This document shows, piece after piece, positions 25,100 through 33,284 of a DNA stretch of 64,000 bases. The stretch is taken from assembly GCF_030317115.1 (NCBI RefSeq), contig NZ_JASZYF010000004.1, positions 310,001 to 374,000 of the forward strand. Direction: 5' to 3'. Position 1 is the stretch's first letter. Every line of letters begins with the position of its first letter. Position numbers and translations under genes: made by a program. This stretch comes from Variovorax gracilis (GTDB taxonomy: Bacteria; Pseudomonadota; Gammaproteobacteria; Burkholderiales; Burkholderiaceae_C). The notes under the pieces are model-generated. The model did no database searches, was not told the origin of the DNA, and was given only the letters and a program-made list of their open reading frames with translations.

Positions 25100-26096
25100 G
25101 TTCGAGCGGTTTGGCTGGAGCGGGAACGGCCCGCATGATCCTGTCGACCAGACTGTCGGGCGTGAGCCCTTCGGAGAGGCCTTCATACGAGAGCGTCACG
25201 CGGTGGCGCAAGACGTCGGGCACCAGCGCGGTCATGTCTTCGGGCAGCGCGTAACTGCGGCCCCGCAGCAGCGCCATCGCGCGCGCGCCTTCGGTCAGGT
25301 TGATGCTGGCGCGCGGGCTGGCGCCGAAGGTGATGAAGCGGCGCATGTCCTTCAGGCCGTGCTTCTCGGGTGTGCGGGTGGCGGAGACGAGCTTCACCGC
25401 GTACTGGATCAGCGACGGGTCGACATAGACGCGGCGCGCCTCGGCCTGCAAGGCCGCGAGCTGATCGGTGGTCGCGACCGGCGCGGCCTCCACCGGCGGG
25501 CCGATGACCCGTTCGACGATGACGAATTCTTCCTCGTCGGTCGGGTAGTCGACCAGCACCTTCATCATGAAGCGGTCCACCTGCGCCTCGGGCAGCGGGT
25601 AGGTGCCCTCGGTCTCGATGGGGTTCTGCGTCGCCATCACGAGGAAGGGGCGCGGCACCTTGTGCGTCTCGCCGGCGATGGTGACCTGCCGCTCCTGCAT
25701 CACTTCCAGCAAGGCGCTCTGCACCTTGGCCGGGGCGCGGTTGATTTCGTCGGCCAGCAGCAGGTTGCAGAACACGGGGCCCAGCGAGGTGCTGAAGTCG
25801 CCTGTCTTCTGGTTGTAGATGCGCGTGCCGACCAGGTCCGCCGGCACCAGGTCGGGCGTGAACTGGATGCGCTTGAACTGCCCGCGCACTGTGTCGGCGA
25901 GCGTTCGCACCGTGAGCGTCTTCGCCAGACCGGGCACGCCTTCGACCAGCAGGTGTCCTCCCGCCAGCATCGCGACCATGACTCTTTCGAGGAAGCGGTC
26001 CTGGCCGACGACGACCCTCTTGACCTGATAGAGGATCTGCTCCATCAGTTCGGCGGTGGCTGTGGCGGCGGCGGGCGATTCGGTCTCTGTGCTCAT
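25080..26096 (-). CDS. MoxR family AAA+ ATPase
   Basis: A 338-residue AAA+ chaperone-like ATPase. Walker A is EGVPGLAKT at 52-60, Walker B LLADEIN at 113-119 (Asp116, Glu117), the sensor 1 region is ATQNPIETEGTYPLPEAQVDRF, and sensor 2 FGASPRA. Length is normal. It is second in a leftward operon: serine protease, MoxR, DUF58, VWA. In characterised systems MoxR proteins remodel or activate client complexes together with the VWA partner; the client here is unknown. Confidence 0.96.
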   Translation of the reverse strand: MSTETESPAAATATAELMEQILYQVKRVVVGQDRFLERVMVAMLAGGHLLVEGVPGLAKTLTVRTLADTVRGQFKRIQFTPDLVPADLVGTRIYNQKTGDFSTSLGPVFCNLLLADEINRAPAKVQSALLEVMQERQVTIAGETHKVPRPFLVMATQNPIETEGTYPLPEAQVDRFMMKVLVDYPTDEEEFVIVERVIGPPVEAAPVATTDQLAALQAEARRVYVDPSLIQYAVKLVSATRTPEKHGLKDMRRFITFGASPRASINLTEGARAMALLRGRSYALPEDMTALVPDVLRHRVTLSYEGLSEGLTPDSLVDRIMRAVPAPAKPLEHEKLVA

Positions 26097-26133
26097 GCGA
26101 AGTGCCTTGGTTGGATCGGGGGAATGGTGGAAG

Positions 26134-27138
26134 TCAGAACGGCGGCGAGCCGGCGGCGGTGGCGGCGTTCTCGATCGGCACGGCGAAGCCGATGCCGATG
26201 AACGTGCGCTGCTGGGTCGGGTTGAGGATGGCGGTCACGATGCCGAGCACTTCGCCATTCATATTGATGAGGGGACCGCCCGAATTGCCGGGATTGGCGG
26301 CGGCATCGAACTGGATCAGGTTGCCGAGCTCCTGCTTGCCCTCCGGCGAGCGGAAGGAGCGCTTGAGGCCCGACACCACGCCGGCCGACACCGAGGGCCC
26401 GATGCCGAAAGGAAAGCCGACTGCCACCACCTGGTCGCCCGGCTGGAGGTCGGCCGTGGAGCGCATGGTCGCGGGGATGAGGTCGTCGGGAAGCTTCTGG
26501 GCCTGGAGCACGGCGAGATCGTTCTCGGGCTGAACGCCGGTGACGATGGCTGGCGCCTCGAGCCCGTCGGCGAAGGTGACCTTGACCGTCTCCGCGCCGG
26601 CGACGACGTGCAGGTTGGTCAGGATGATGCCCTTGTCGACGATCACCACGCCGGTTCCGACGCCGCGCTCCACCTGCTGTCCTCCGGGCGCTACCGATTC
26701 TGGCGGCGCCTCGGGCGGCTTGCCCTTGGCGAGGTTGCGCCCGCGCTTCTCGGTCTTGGCTTCGGGCGTGGTCTTCTCGGTGCCGTAGCCGACCACGCGC
26801 ACGACGGACGGACGGATGATGTCTGCCGCCTTGGCGGCTGGCGAGGGCAGGGTGGCGGTCTGCAATGTGCGCAGGACGGCCGAATCGATGTCCTTCTGGG
26901 TGAGCGTGTGCGTGCCCTGCTTCGGCCACATCACGATGCCGGTGGCGCCCATCGCGAGGACGAGTGCGAGCAGAAGCCCGAAGCTGCGGCGGCCGGGTTG
27001 CCAGCGAGGCGCGGCAACGGCGGCCGGCGCGGCGGGCGTGTCTGGAATGCCGGGCGCATCGGGCGCATCGGGCGCGCCGCGTTCGGCCGCACCCTGCGGC
27101 CCTCGGGGCGAGCGGCTGTAGAAAGCTGGCCTGCGCAT
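26134..27138 (-). CDS. Membrane-anchored trypsin-like serine protease without a PDZ domain
   Basis: A 334-residue S1C (DegP/HtrA-like) protease. A Pro/Ala-rich cytoplasmic stretch (1-50) is followed by one transmembrane helix (about 53-71), so the catalytic domain faces the periplasm. The triad is His177 (TNLHVV), Asp207 (ENDLAV) and Ser286 (GNSGGP). The protein ends shortly after the protease domain, so the PDZ domain of DegS/HtrA is missing. It is the first gene of the MoxR operon, 37 bases upstream of moxR, and may be a regulated client or effector of the MoxR-VWA system. Confidence 0.9.
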   Translation of the reverse strand: MRRPAFYSRSPRGPQGAAERGAPDAPDAPGIPDTPAAPAAVAAPRWQPGRRSFGLLLALVLAMGATGIVMWPKQGTHTLTQKDIDSAVLRTLQTATLPSPAAKAADIIRPSVVRVVGYGTEKTTPEAKTEKRGRNLAKGKPPEAPPESVAPGGQQVERGVGTGVVIVDKGIILTNLHVVAGAETVKVTFADGLEAPAIVTGVQPENDLAVLQAQKLPDDLIPATMRSTADLQPGDQVVAVGFPFGIGPSVSAGVVSGLKRSFRSPEGKQELGNLIQFDAAANPGNSGGPLINMNGEVLGIVTAILNPTQQRTFIGIGFAVPIENAATAAGSPPF

Positions 27139-27224
27139 CGGGCACCTCCGGCAAAAGAGAACGCTTGAGGAGGCACGGTAGCACGCTTTCCGCGCCTGTG
27201 CATCCGTTCGGGCATCATCGGTCG

Positions 27225-28085
27225 ATGGCCGTCTTCGTCGATACCCATTGCCACCTCGATGCGCCCGAATTCGGCGCGGAAATGCCCCGGATACGGGCCC
27301 GTGCGCAGAGTCGGGGCGTGGCGCTTTGCGTCATCCCGGCGGTGGCCGCCTTCAACTTTGCGGCGGTGCGGGAACTCGCGCATCTTCAGGGCGACGCCTA
27401 TGCGCTCGGGATCCATCCGATGTGCACGGGCGATGCACTGGACGAGCACCTCGACTTGCTCGATGCCGAACTTGCCCGCCAGCGCGACGACCCTCGCCTG
27501 GTGGCCGTGGGCGAGATCGGCCTGGATTTCTTCGTCGAAGGACTGGACGCGGACAAGCAGGAACGCTTTTTTCACACTCAGTTGCAACTTGCCCGCAAGC
27601 ACGGCCTGCCGGTGATCATCCATGTGCGCCGTTCGGTCGACAAGGTGCTGAAGCACCTGCGGCAAGTGGCGCCGGGACAGGCGTGGCAAGGCATCGCCCA
27701 TGCCTTCAACGGCAGCGAGCAGCAGGCGCAGGCCTGCATCGACCTCGGCCTCAAGCTGGGCTTCGGCGGCGCGGTGACATTCGAGCGGGCGCTGCAGTTG
27801 CGCCGGCTCGCTGCGAGCCTGCCGCTGGAAGCGATGGTGATGGAAACCGATTCGCCCGACATCCAGCCGCACTGGCTCTACAAGACGCAGGCCCAGCGCG
27901 ATGCGGGCGAGCCGCAGGGGCGCAACGAGCCGGGCGAGCTGCCGCGCATCGCCGATGTGGTTGCCGGCCTGCGCGGAATCGACGCCGCGGCATTGGCGGA
28001 AGCGACCACTCGCAACGCGGTCGCCGCACTGCCTCGTCTGTCTGCGCTGATCGGCGTGTCGGCCGGCAGCCTGCAGTCGGCGTAG
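27225..28085 (+). CDS. TatD family metal-dependent hydrolase
   Basis: A 286-residue TatD-type DNase/hydrolase. The metal ligands are seen in order: THCHLD at the N-terminus, GEIGLD, IIHVR, AHAFNGS and METDSP, all expected for a TIM-barrel two-metal nuclease. The ATG at 27225 starts directly before the first motif; longer frames to 26964 overlap the divergent protease gene and are not credible. It stands alone, divergent from the protease gene across 86 bases. Confidence 0.94.
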   Translation: MAVFVDTHCHLDAPEFGAEMPRIRARAQSRGVALCVIPAVAAFNFAAVRELAHLQGDAYALGIHPMCTGDALDEHLDLLDAELARQRDDPRLVAVGEIGLDFFVEGLDADKQERFFHTQLQLARKHGLPVIIHVRRSVDKVLKHLRQVAPGQAWQGIAHAFNGSEQQAQACIDLGLKLGFGGAVTFERALQLRRLAASLPLEAMVMETDSPDIQPHWLYKTQAQRDAGEPQGRNEPGELPRIADVVAGLRGIDAAALAEATTRNAVAALPRLSALIGVSAGSLQSA

Positions 28086-28209
28086 GCGAATCGCCCGACT
28101 TGGGCGCGCGCCTGTGCCGAAACGGTTTTTGGTGTCATCCTTTGACCTTGTGCAGTCGTTGCATCACAGTGGCGAGCCAGTCACTCCAACTCATACAAGG
28201 AGCTTTCCC

Positions 28210-28554
28210 ATGACCTCATCCAACGTTCGCATCCTGCCGGCCGCCGTGGCCCTGGCCTTCGCCTGCCTGGGCGGGTCGGCACTTGCGCAAAGCACCACCC
28301 AGAAGGTCGAGAATGCCGGCGAGAAAGCCTGGGATGCCACCAAGAGTGGCACCGAAAAGGCCTGGGATGCCACCAAGAGCGGCACCAAGAAGGCCGTGAA
28401 GGCCACCGAGCGCGGTGCCAAGGCGACCGGCAAGGCCGTCGACAACGTGGCGACGGACGCGGCCGATGGCACGCGCAAGGTCGGAGACAAGATCGGCGAG
28501 AAGATCCCGGGCACGGCCCAGAACGAAGCGGTCAAGAAGGGCGCGAAGCCTTGA
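28210..28554 (+). CDS. Small secreted Lys/Ala-rich repeat protein
   Basis: A 114-residue protein with a signal peptide (about 1-27, ends ALAQ) and a mature part made of amphipathic, lysine-rich repeats. The 11-residue unit AWDATKSGTEK is present twice in tandem (DNA 28327-28359 and 28360-28392), followed by decayed copies such as AVKATERGAK. The ATG at 28210 has AAGGAG upstream. No enzyme family fits. The composition recalls small periplasmic stress or LEA-like proteins of betaproteobacteria, but the function is unknown. It is monocistronic, with its own strong terminator. Confidence 0.8.
   Translation: MTSSNVRILPAAVALAFACLGGSALAQSTTQKVENAGEKAWDATKSGTEKAWDATKSGTKKAVKATERGAKATGKAVDNVATDAADGTRKVGDKIGEKIPGTAQNEAVKKGAKP
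28327..28392 (+). repeat. Tandem 33-bp repeat, two copies
   Basis: Two adjacent 33-bp units (28327-28359 and 28360-28392) differ at only a few bases and encode AWDATKSGTEK and AWDATKSGTKK. The repeat is in frame, so copy-number change would lengthen or shorten the protein by 11 residues. Confidence 0.85.
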
Positions 28555-28577
28555 TCCTGGCTCGTCGCCGAAACAGG

Positions 28578-28600
28578 AAACCCGCCACGGCGGGTTTTTT
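28578..28600 (+). terminator. Rho-independent terminator after the repeat-protein gene
   Basis: AAACCCGCC and GGCGGGTTT form a GC-rich stem that ends in TTTTTT, 23 bases after the stop at 28554. The A-run on the left arm allows use from the opposite strand for the convergent channel gene as well. Confidence 0.85.
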
Positions 28601-28617
28601 CTTTTCCTCTTCGGTCC

Positions 28618-29445
28618 CTACGCGGTTGCCGGCCCGACGGCCCGGCGGACGAGCGGCGTTTCAGGCGTCGGGTAGCCCGCCGCGCCGAAGGTCTTCACGA
28701 CCGCTCGATGGGTGTCGAAGTACACCTGCCAGTAGTGGTCCGTGTGCGCGTAGGGCCGCACGGCGAGCAGGGGCCCTTCCGGCGTGAACTGGAGAATCTC
28801 GATGTCGGGAGGCTGCTCGGTCGAGACGTTGGGGATCTTGCTCACCTCGGCCCTGAGCAGTTCGATGGCCTGGTTCACGTCGACGCCATTGGCCACCTTC
28901 GCGGTGGTGTCGACCCGGCGCCATGGCAGATGGCTGAAGTTCTGGATCGTTTCCGACAGCACCTTGTTGTTGCCGACCGTGGCGATGACGTTGTCCGGCG
29001 TGACCAGCGTCGTTCCGAACAGGCCGAGTTCCTTGACGGTGCCATTCACGCCGCCGCCCACGGTCACGTAGTCGCCGACCTTGTACGGCCGCAGCACCTG
29101 CAGGAAAACGCCCGCCGCGAAGTGCGTGAGCAGCCCGCCCCAAGCCGTGCCGATCGCCAGGCCTGCGCCAGCAAGCAAGACCGCGAAGGACGTCGTGCGG
29201 ACGCCGAACATGTCGAGGATCGCGAGGATCAGGACGATGTTGAGCACCACGCCGAGGATCGAAACGAGGTAGTTGCTTAGCGTCGGGTCCATGCGCTTGC
29301 CGCGTTCGAGCGCCTTGCCCACGAGCCGCTGCGCGAGGCCGATGAGCCATCGGCCGATGCCCCAGGCGATCAGGGCTCCGATCACTTTCAGGCCAAAATC
29401 CACCCCTTGCGTCGTCAGGAAAATCCAGATCGCTTCCGTATTCAT
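28618..29445 (-). CDS. MscS family small-conductance mechanosensitive channel
   Basis: A 275-residue channel protein with about three N-terminal helices. The pore-lining segment is rich in Gly/Ala (LLAGAGLAIGTAWGGLLTHFAAGV, split here as GLAIGTAWGG at about 107-116), and the beta domain motif VLRPYKVGDYVTVGG follows. The ATG at 29445 has GGAGA in front. It protects cells from osmotic downshock by releasing solutes. It is convergent with the repeat-protein gene and divergent from the glycosylase gene across 47 bases. Confidence 0.94.
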   Translation of the reverse strand: MNTEAIWIFLTTQGVDFGLKVIGALIAWGIGRWLIGLAQRLVGKALERGKRMDPTLSNYLVSILGVVLNIVLILAILDMFGVRTTSFAVLLAGAGLAIGTAWGGLLTHFAAGVFLQVLRPYKVGDYVTVGGGVNGTVKELGLFGTTLVTPDNVIATVGNNKVLSETIQNFSHLPWRRVDTTAKVANGVDVNQAIELLRAEVSKIPNVSTEQPPDIEILQFTPEGPLLAVRPYAHTDHYWQVYFDTHRAVVKTFGAAGYPTPETPLVRRAVGPATA

Positions 29446-29492
29446 GATCTTCTCCTCACAGGTGCCGGCACTTCTTCGAACCGGCAAGCGTT

Positions 29493-30026
29493 ATGGATAA
29501 GCCAGCTTTGCGCCCAGGCGACGCGAAGGCTGTGCTCACGGGGCTTGCGCCGATCGTTTCTGGCAACACCGCCTTGTTGATACTCGGCAGCTTTCCAGGA
29601 GCCCGGTCGATCGCGCAGCAGCAGTATTATGCGCACCCGCAGAATCACTTCTGGAAAATTTTGCAAGCCCTGTGGCCCGGAAACCCGCTTCCAGTGGGCC
29701 AGGATAGCTATCAAAAGCGTAGCAAGTGGTTGCTGGACCGCGGTGTGGGCGTGTGGGACGTGTATGCCAGTTGCGAGCGCGAGGGCAGTCTCGATTCCGC
29801 GATCCGCGACGCAGTGGTCAACGACATCGCGAGTCTTCATCTGCCGAAGCTGGCGGCGGTTGCCCACAACGGCGGCGAAAGTTTCCGGCATGCGCGGCAC
29901 ACGCGCACCCTGGGTGTGCCGGTCCATCGCTTGCCTTCGTCGAGCCCGGCCAACGCGTCGTGGAGCTTCGAGCGCAAGGTCGAGGCCTGGCGCGAGGTGT
30001 TTGAAAGGTATCTGGTCATTCCATGA
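29493..30026 (+). CDS. DNA-deoxyinosine glycosylase, MUG-like uracil glycosylase superfamily
   Basis: A 177-residue DNA repair enzyme. The first motif GSFPGARSIAQQQYYAHPQN (about 32-51) and the C-terminal SSSPAN motif (about 149-154) are characteristic of the hypoxanthine-DNA glycosylase branch, which removes deaminated adenine. Length is normal and no signal peptide is present. The stop overlaps the next start (ATGA at 30023), so it is co-translated with the methyltransferase-like gene downstream, although no functional link between the two is known. Confidence 0.9.
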   Translation: MDKPALRPGDAKAVLTGLAPIVSGNTALLILGSFPGARSIAQQQYYAHPQNHFWKILQALWPGNPLPVGQDSYQKRSKWLLDRGVGVWDVYASCEREGSLDSAIRDAVVNDIASLHLPKLAAVAHNGGESFRHARHTRTLGVPVHRLPSSSPANASWSFERKVEAWREVFERYLVIP

Positions 30027-30766
30027 AGGTCTTCCTTCCCGAGGTCAATTTCTCCGATTGGGGAGACGTTCGCTATCTCCACCTGGGCACCGAGTGGGTG
30101 CAGGGTTCGATGAAGCTCGACGCCCCCTTCGAGATCGAGCTCGAATACGTCCAGCGCATGATGGCGTGGCTGCTCTTCGTCGATGCCGCGAGCGTGCCCA
30201 AGCGCCACGCAATGCAACTGGGCCTGGGCGCGGCGAGCCTCACCAAGTTCTGCCGCAAGACGCTGCGCATGCGCACGACGGCGATCGAGCTCAATCCACA
30301 GGTGGTCGCTGCTTGCCGGGGCTGGTTCAAGCTGCCGGCGGATGACGGAAAGCTCCAGGTGGTGGTGGCCGATGCGGCCGCCGAGATTCGCAAGCCGCAG
30401 TGGCTGGGAACGGTCGATGCGCTGCAGGTCGACCTGTACGACCACGAGGCCGCCGCGCCGGTGCTCGACAGCGAGGACTTCTATGCCGACTGCCGCTCCT
30501 TGCTGACCGAGGACGGCTGCATGACGGTGAACCTGTTCGGCCGGTCGTCCAGCTACGAGCGCAGCGTGGAGAAGATCTCCGCCGCGTTCGGCGAGGAAGC
30601 GGTCTGGGCCTTCAGGCCGACGCGCGAGGGCAACACCGTGGTGGTCGGCCAGCGCACCGCCAGCCGCCCCAAGCGTCCGGCGCTTGCCGACCGCGCTCAA
30701 ACCATCCAGACTCGCTGGGGCCTCCCTGCACCCAAGTGGTTGCGAGTGTTCAAGCCGCATGCATGA
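30023..30766 (+). CDS. Spermidine synthase-like protein
   Basis: A 247-residue Rossmann-fold protein of the spermine/spermidine synthase superfamily. A LGLGAASLTKFCRK glycine loop near 67-80, TAIELNPQVVAACR near 86-99 and the acidic VDLYDHEA near 138-145 can be seen. The classical aminopropyltransferase gate residues are not obvious, and related proteins in proteobacteria are mostly annotated spermidine synthase-like without proof. It overlaps the glycosylase stop and lies 33 bases ahead of the ATPase gene. Confidence 0.82.
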   Translation: MKVFLPEVNFSDWGDVRYLHLGTEWVQGSMKLDAPFEIELEYVQRMMAWLLFVDAASVPKRHAMQLGLGAASLTKFCRKTLRMRTTAIELNPQVVAACRGWFKLPADDGKLQVVVADAAAEIRKPQWLGTVDALQVDLYDHEAAAPVLDSEDFYADCRSLLTEDGCMTVNLFGRSSSYERSVEKISAAFGEEAVWAFRPTREGNTVVVGQRTASRPKRPALADRAQTIQTRWGLPAPKWLRVFKPHA

Positions 30767-30799
30767 GCACACCGAACACCAGTCCAACGTTGTCTTGAT

Positions 30800-32584
30800 A
30801 TGAATGCTGCCGTGTCGCTACCTGCTACCTCGAGCCACGAAGGCCCGCTTGACTTGCGCCATCTGATCGAGTGGCTGGCCAAGGATGGCGTGATCTCGCC
30901 GGCGGAGGCCAAGCGGACGTTCGCGCGCTGCGCGCAGGCGGAAAGCCGTCAGGCGCCGCTGGTGCGTTTGGCGAACGTCGCAATGTCGCGTGAGAGCGAC
31001 GGCAAGCCGCTCGATCTCGAGATGCTGACGCAGTGGCTCGCCGGACGCGCAGGGCTGAGCTACCTGCGCATCGATCCCCTCAAGGTCGATGTGGGCAAGG
31101 TGGCCGACACCATGAGCGCAGCCTACGCCGAGCGGCACAAGGTGCTGCCGGTACAGGTGACCGCGAGCGAAGTCGTGGTCGCAACCGCCGAGCCCTTTCT
31201 CACCGACTGGATCGCCGAGGTCGAACGCCAGGCGCGCCGTTCGGTGCGGCGCGTGGTCGCAAGCCCGACGGACATCCAGCGCTACACGGCCGAATTCTTC
31301 GCTTTGGCCAAGTCGGTGCGCGCCGTGCAAAAGATCGGCGGCAACACGGGTGGCGCCAGCTTCGAGCAACTCGTCGAACTCGGCAAGAGCAACAAGCAAC
31401 TCGACGCCAACGACCAAAGCGTGGTGCAAGTGGTCGACTGGCTCTGGCAATACGCCTTCGACCAGCGCGCGAGCGACATCCATCTGGAGCCGCGCCGCGA
31501 CCAGGGCGTGATCCGCTTTCGCATCGACGGGGTTCTGCATCCCGCCTACCAGATGCCGATGGGCGTGATGAACGCGATGGTGGCGCGCATCAAGCTGCTC
31601 GGCCGCATGGACGTGGTCGAAAAGCGCAGGCCCCTCGACGGCCGCATCAAGACCCGCAACATGCGCGGCGACGAAGTCGAAATGCGCTTGTCGACATTGC
31701 CGACGGCCTTCGGCGAGAAAATGGTCATGCGGATCTTCGACCCCGACACGGCCGTGAAGGACCTTGACGCGCTCGGCTTCGCGCAGCACGACGCGCGGCG
31801 ATGGGAGCAACTGGTGACGCGGCCGCACGGAATCATCCTGGTGACCGGCCCTACGGGCTCGGGGAAGACCACCACTTTGTATTCGACGCTGAAGCGGGTC
31901 GCCACCGAAGAGGTCAACGTCAGCACGATCGAGGACCCGATCGAAATGATCGAGCCCGCCTTCAACCAGACGCAGGTGCAGCCTCAACTCGACTTCGGGT
32001 TCACAGAGGGCCTGCGCGCGCTGATGCGGCAGGACCCGGACATCATCATGGTGGGCGAAATCCGCGACCTCGCGACCGCCGAGATGGCCGTGCAGTCTGC
32101 CCTGACCGGGCACCTGGTGTTCAGCACGCTTCACACGAACGATGCCCCCAGCGCGATCACGCGGCTGATGGAACTTGGCGTGCCGTCCTATCTGATCAAC
32201 GCGGTGATGTTGGGCGTGCTCGCGCAGCGACTTGTGCGGACGCTGTGCCCGAATTGCAAGGAACCCGACGAAGCTGTGACCCGCGAGAAGCTCGCGGAGT
32301 TGGTGAAGCCTTGGCAGATCAACGGTTCCGTACGCGCGTACAAGCCGGTGGGTTGCGTCGACTGCCGCATGACCGGCTACCGGGGCCGAATGGGCCTGTA
32401 TGAGTTGCTGAGTGTCACCGAGGCGTTCAAGGGCGAGATCACCAAGGAGCCGAGCATGTCCTCCTTGAGGCGACAGGCCGTCGCCGACGGCATGCGGCCG
32501 TTGCGGCTGGCCGGCGCCCTGCGCGTCGCAGAAGGCGTCACGACGATCGAAGAGGTCCTGAGCGCGACGCCCCCTCTGGAGTAG
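30800..32584 (+). CDS. GspE/PilB-type secretion or pilus assembly ATPase (orphan)
   Basis: A 594-residue type II secretion/type IV pilus ATPase. It has an N1E-type N-terminal domain (about 15-190), then a catalytic core with Walker A GPTGSGKT at 350-357, Asp box and Walker B DPDIIMVGEIRD from 412, and a His box near HTNDAPSA. A zinc-binding tetracysteine follows: C483, C486, C519 and C522. All catalytic parts are intact. No other secretion, pilin or platform genes are nearby, so it must act with components encoded elsewhere. The ribosome site before the ATG is weak. Confidence 0.92.
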   Translation: MNAAVSLPATSSHEGPLDLRHLIEWLAKDGVISPAEAKRTFARCAQAESRQAPLVRLANVAMSRESDGKPLDLEMLTQWLAGRAGLSYLRIDPLKVDVGKVADTMSAAYAERHKVLPVQVTASEVVVATAEPFLTDWIAEVERQARRSVRRVVASPTDIQRYTAEFFALAKSVRAVQKIGGNTGGASFEQLVELGKSNKQLDANDQSVVQVVDWLWQYAFDQRASDIHLEPRRDQGVIRFRIDGVLHPAYQMPMGVMNAMVARIKLLGRMDVVEKRRPLDGRIKTRNMRGDEVEMRLSTLPTAFGEKMVMRIFDPDTAVKDLDALGFAQHDARRWEQLVTRPHGIILVTGPTGSGKTTTLYSTLKRVATEEVNVSTIEDPIEMIEPAFNQTQVQPQLDFGFTEGLRALMRQDPDIIMVGEIRDLATAEMAVQSALTGHLVFSTLHTNDAPSAITRLMELGVPSYLINAVMLGVLAQRLVRTLCPNCKEPDEAVTREKLAELVKPWQINGSVRAYKPVGCVDCRMTGYRGRMGLYELLSVTEAFKGEITKEPSMSSLRRQAVADGMRPLRLAGALRVAEGVTTIEEVLSATPPLE

Positions 32585-32785
32585 CGTCGGCACAACCAGG
32601 CCCGAAGTACCGCGAAACCGGCTTGGCCGGGGGCCATCGCCGGGGAGGGTGGCCGCCTCAAGCGGTGCGCGCGGCTTGGTGGCGAGACAGGGATTACCCT
32701 GAATTCACGGTTAGTGGAATCCACATCCACCTGACTTCTGGCTGACCACACAATCTCCGATCGAATTCATTCGTGGAGACCATTC

Positions 32786-33274
32786 GTGAAAATCAAGAGT
32801 CAGAAAGACTTCTTCTCGGGGGTGATGTTCACCGTCGTCGGAGTCGCGTTCGCATGGGGCGCGACGACGTACAACGTGGGCAACGGCGCCCGCATGGGGC
32901 CGGGATACTTCCCGCTCATGCTCGGCGTCCTGATGGCCATCATCGGCCTCGCCATCATGTTCACCGGCCTCACGGTCGAGACCGAGGACGGCGAGCCGAT
33001 CGGCAAGTGGGCCTGGAAGCAGGTGGTCTACATCATCGGCGCCAACCTCGCCTTCGGCTTGCTGCTCGGCGGCCTGCCGAGCGTCGGCGTGCCGGCCATG
33101 GGCATGATCATCGCCATCTATGCGCTGGTGATCATCTCCAGCCTGGCGGGCAGCGAGTTCAACCTGCGCAACGTGCTGATTCTTGCCACGGTTCTGGCTG
33201 TCGGCAGCTACATCGCCTTCATCTGGGCGCTGAAGTTGCAGATCCAGGTGTGGCCTACCTTCATCACGGGCTGA
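32786..33274 (+). CDS. TctB family tripartite tricarboxylate transporter subunit
   Basis: A 162-residue small membrane subunit with four predicted helices (about 12-30, 40-60, 75-110, 125-145). The GTG start has GGAGAC five bases upstream. The pattern NGARMGPGYFPLMLG near 33-47 is typical of TctB. It lies 10 bases ahead of tctA. The 200-base gap upstream contains a small perfect palindrome, GTGGAATCCAC (32715-32725), and otherwise nothing recognised. Confidence 0.93.
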   Translation: MKIKSQKDFFSGVMFTVVGVAFAWGATTYNVGNGARMGPGYFPLMLGVLMAIIGLAIMFTGLTVETEDGEPIGKWAWKQVVYIIGANLAFGLLLGGLPSVGVPAMGMIIAIYALVIISSLAGSEFNLRNVLILATVLAVGSYIAFIWALKLQIQVWPTFITG

Positions 33275-33284
33275 GGACGACACC

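Noticed and set aside
28142-28170. TTGACC-N17-CACAGT as promoter of the repeat-protein gene
   Set aside because: The -10 match is only 3 of 6, so it is possible but too weak to list as a feature.
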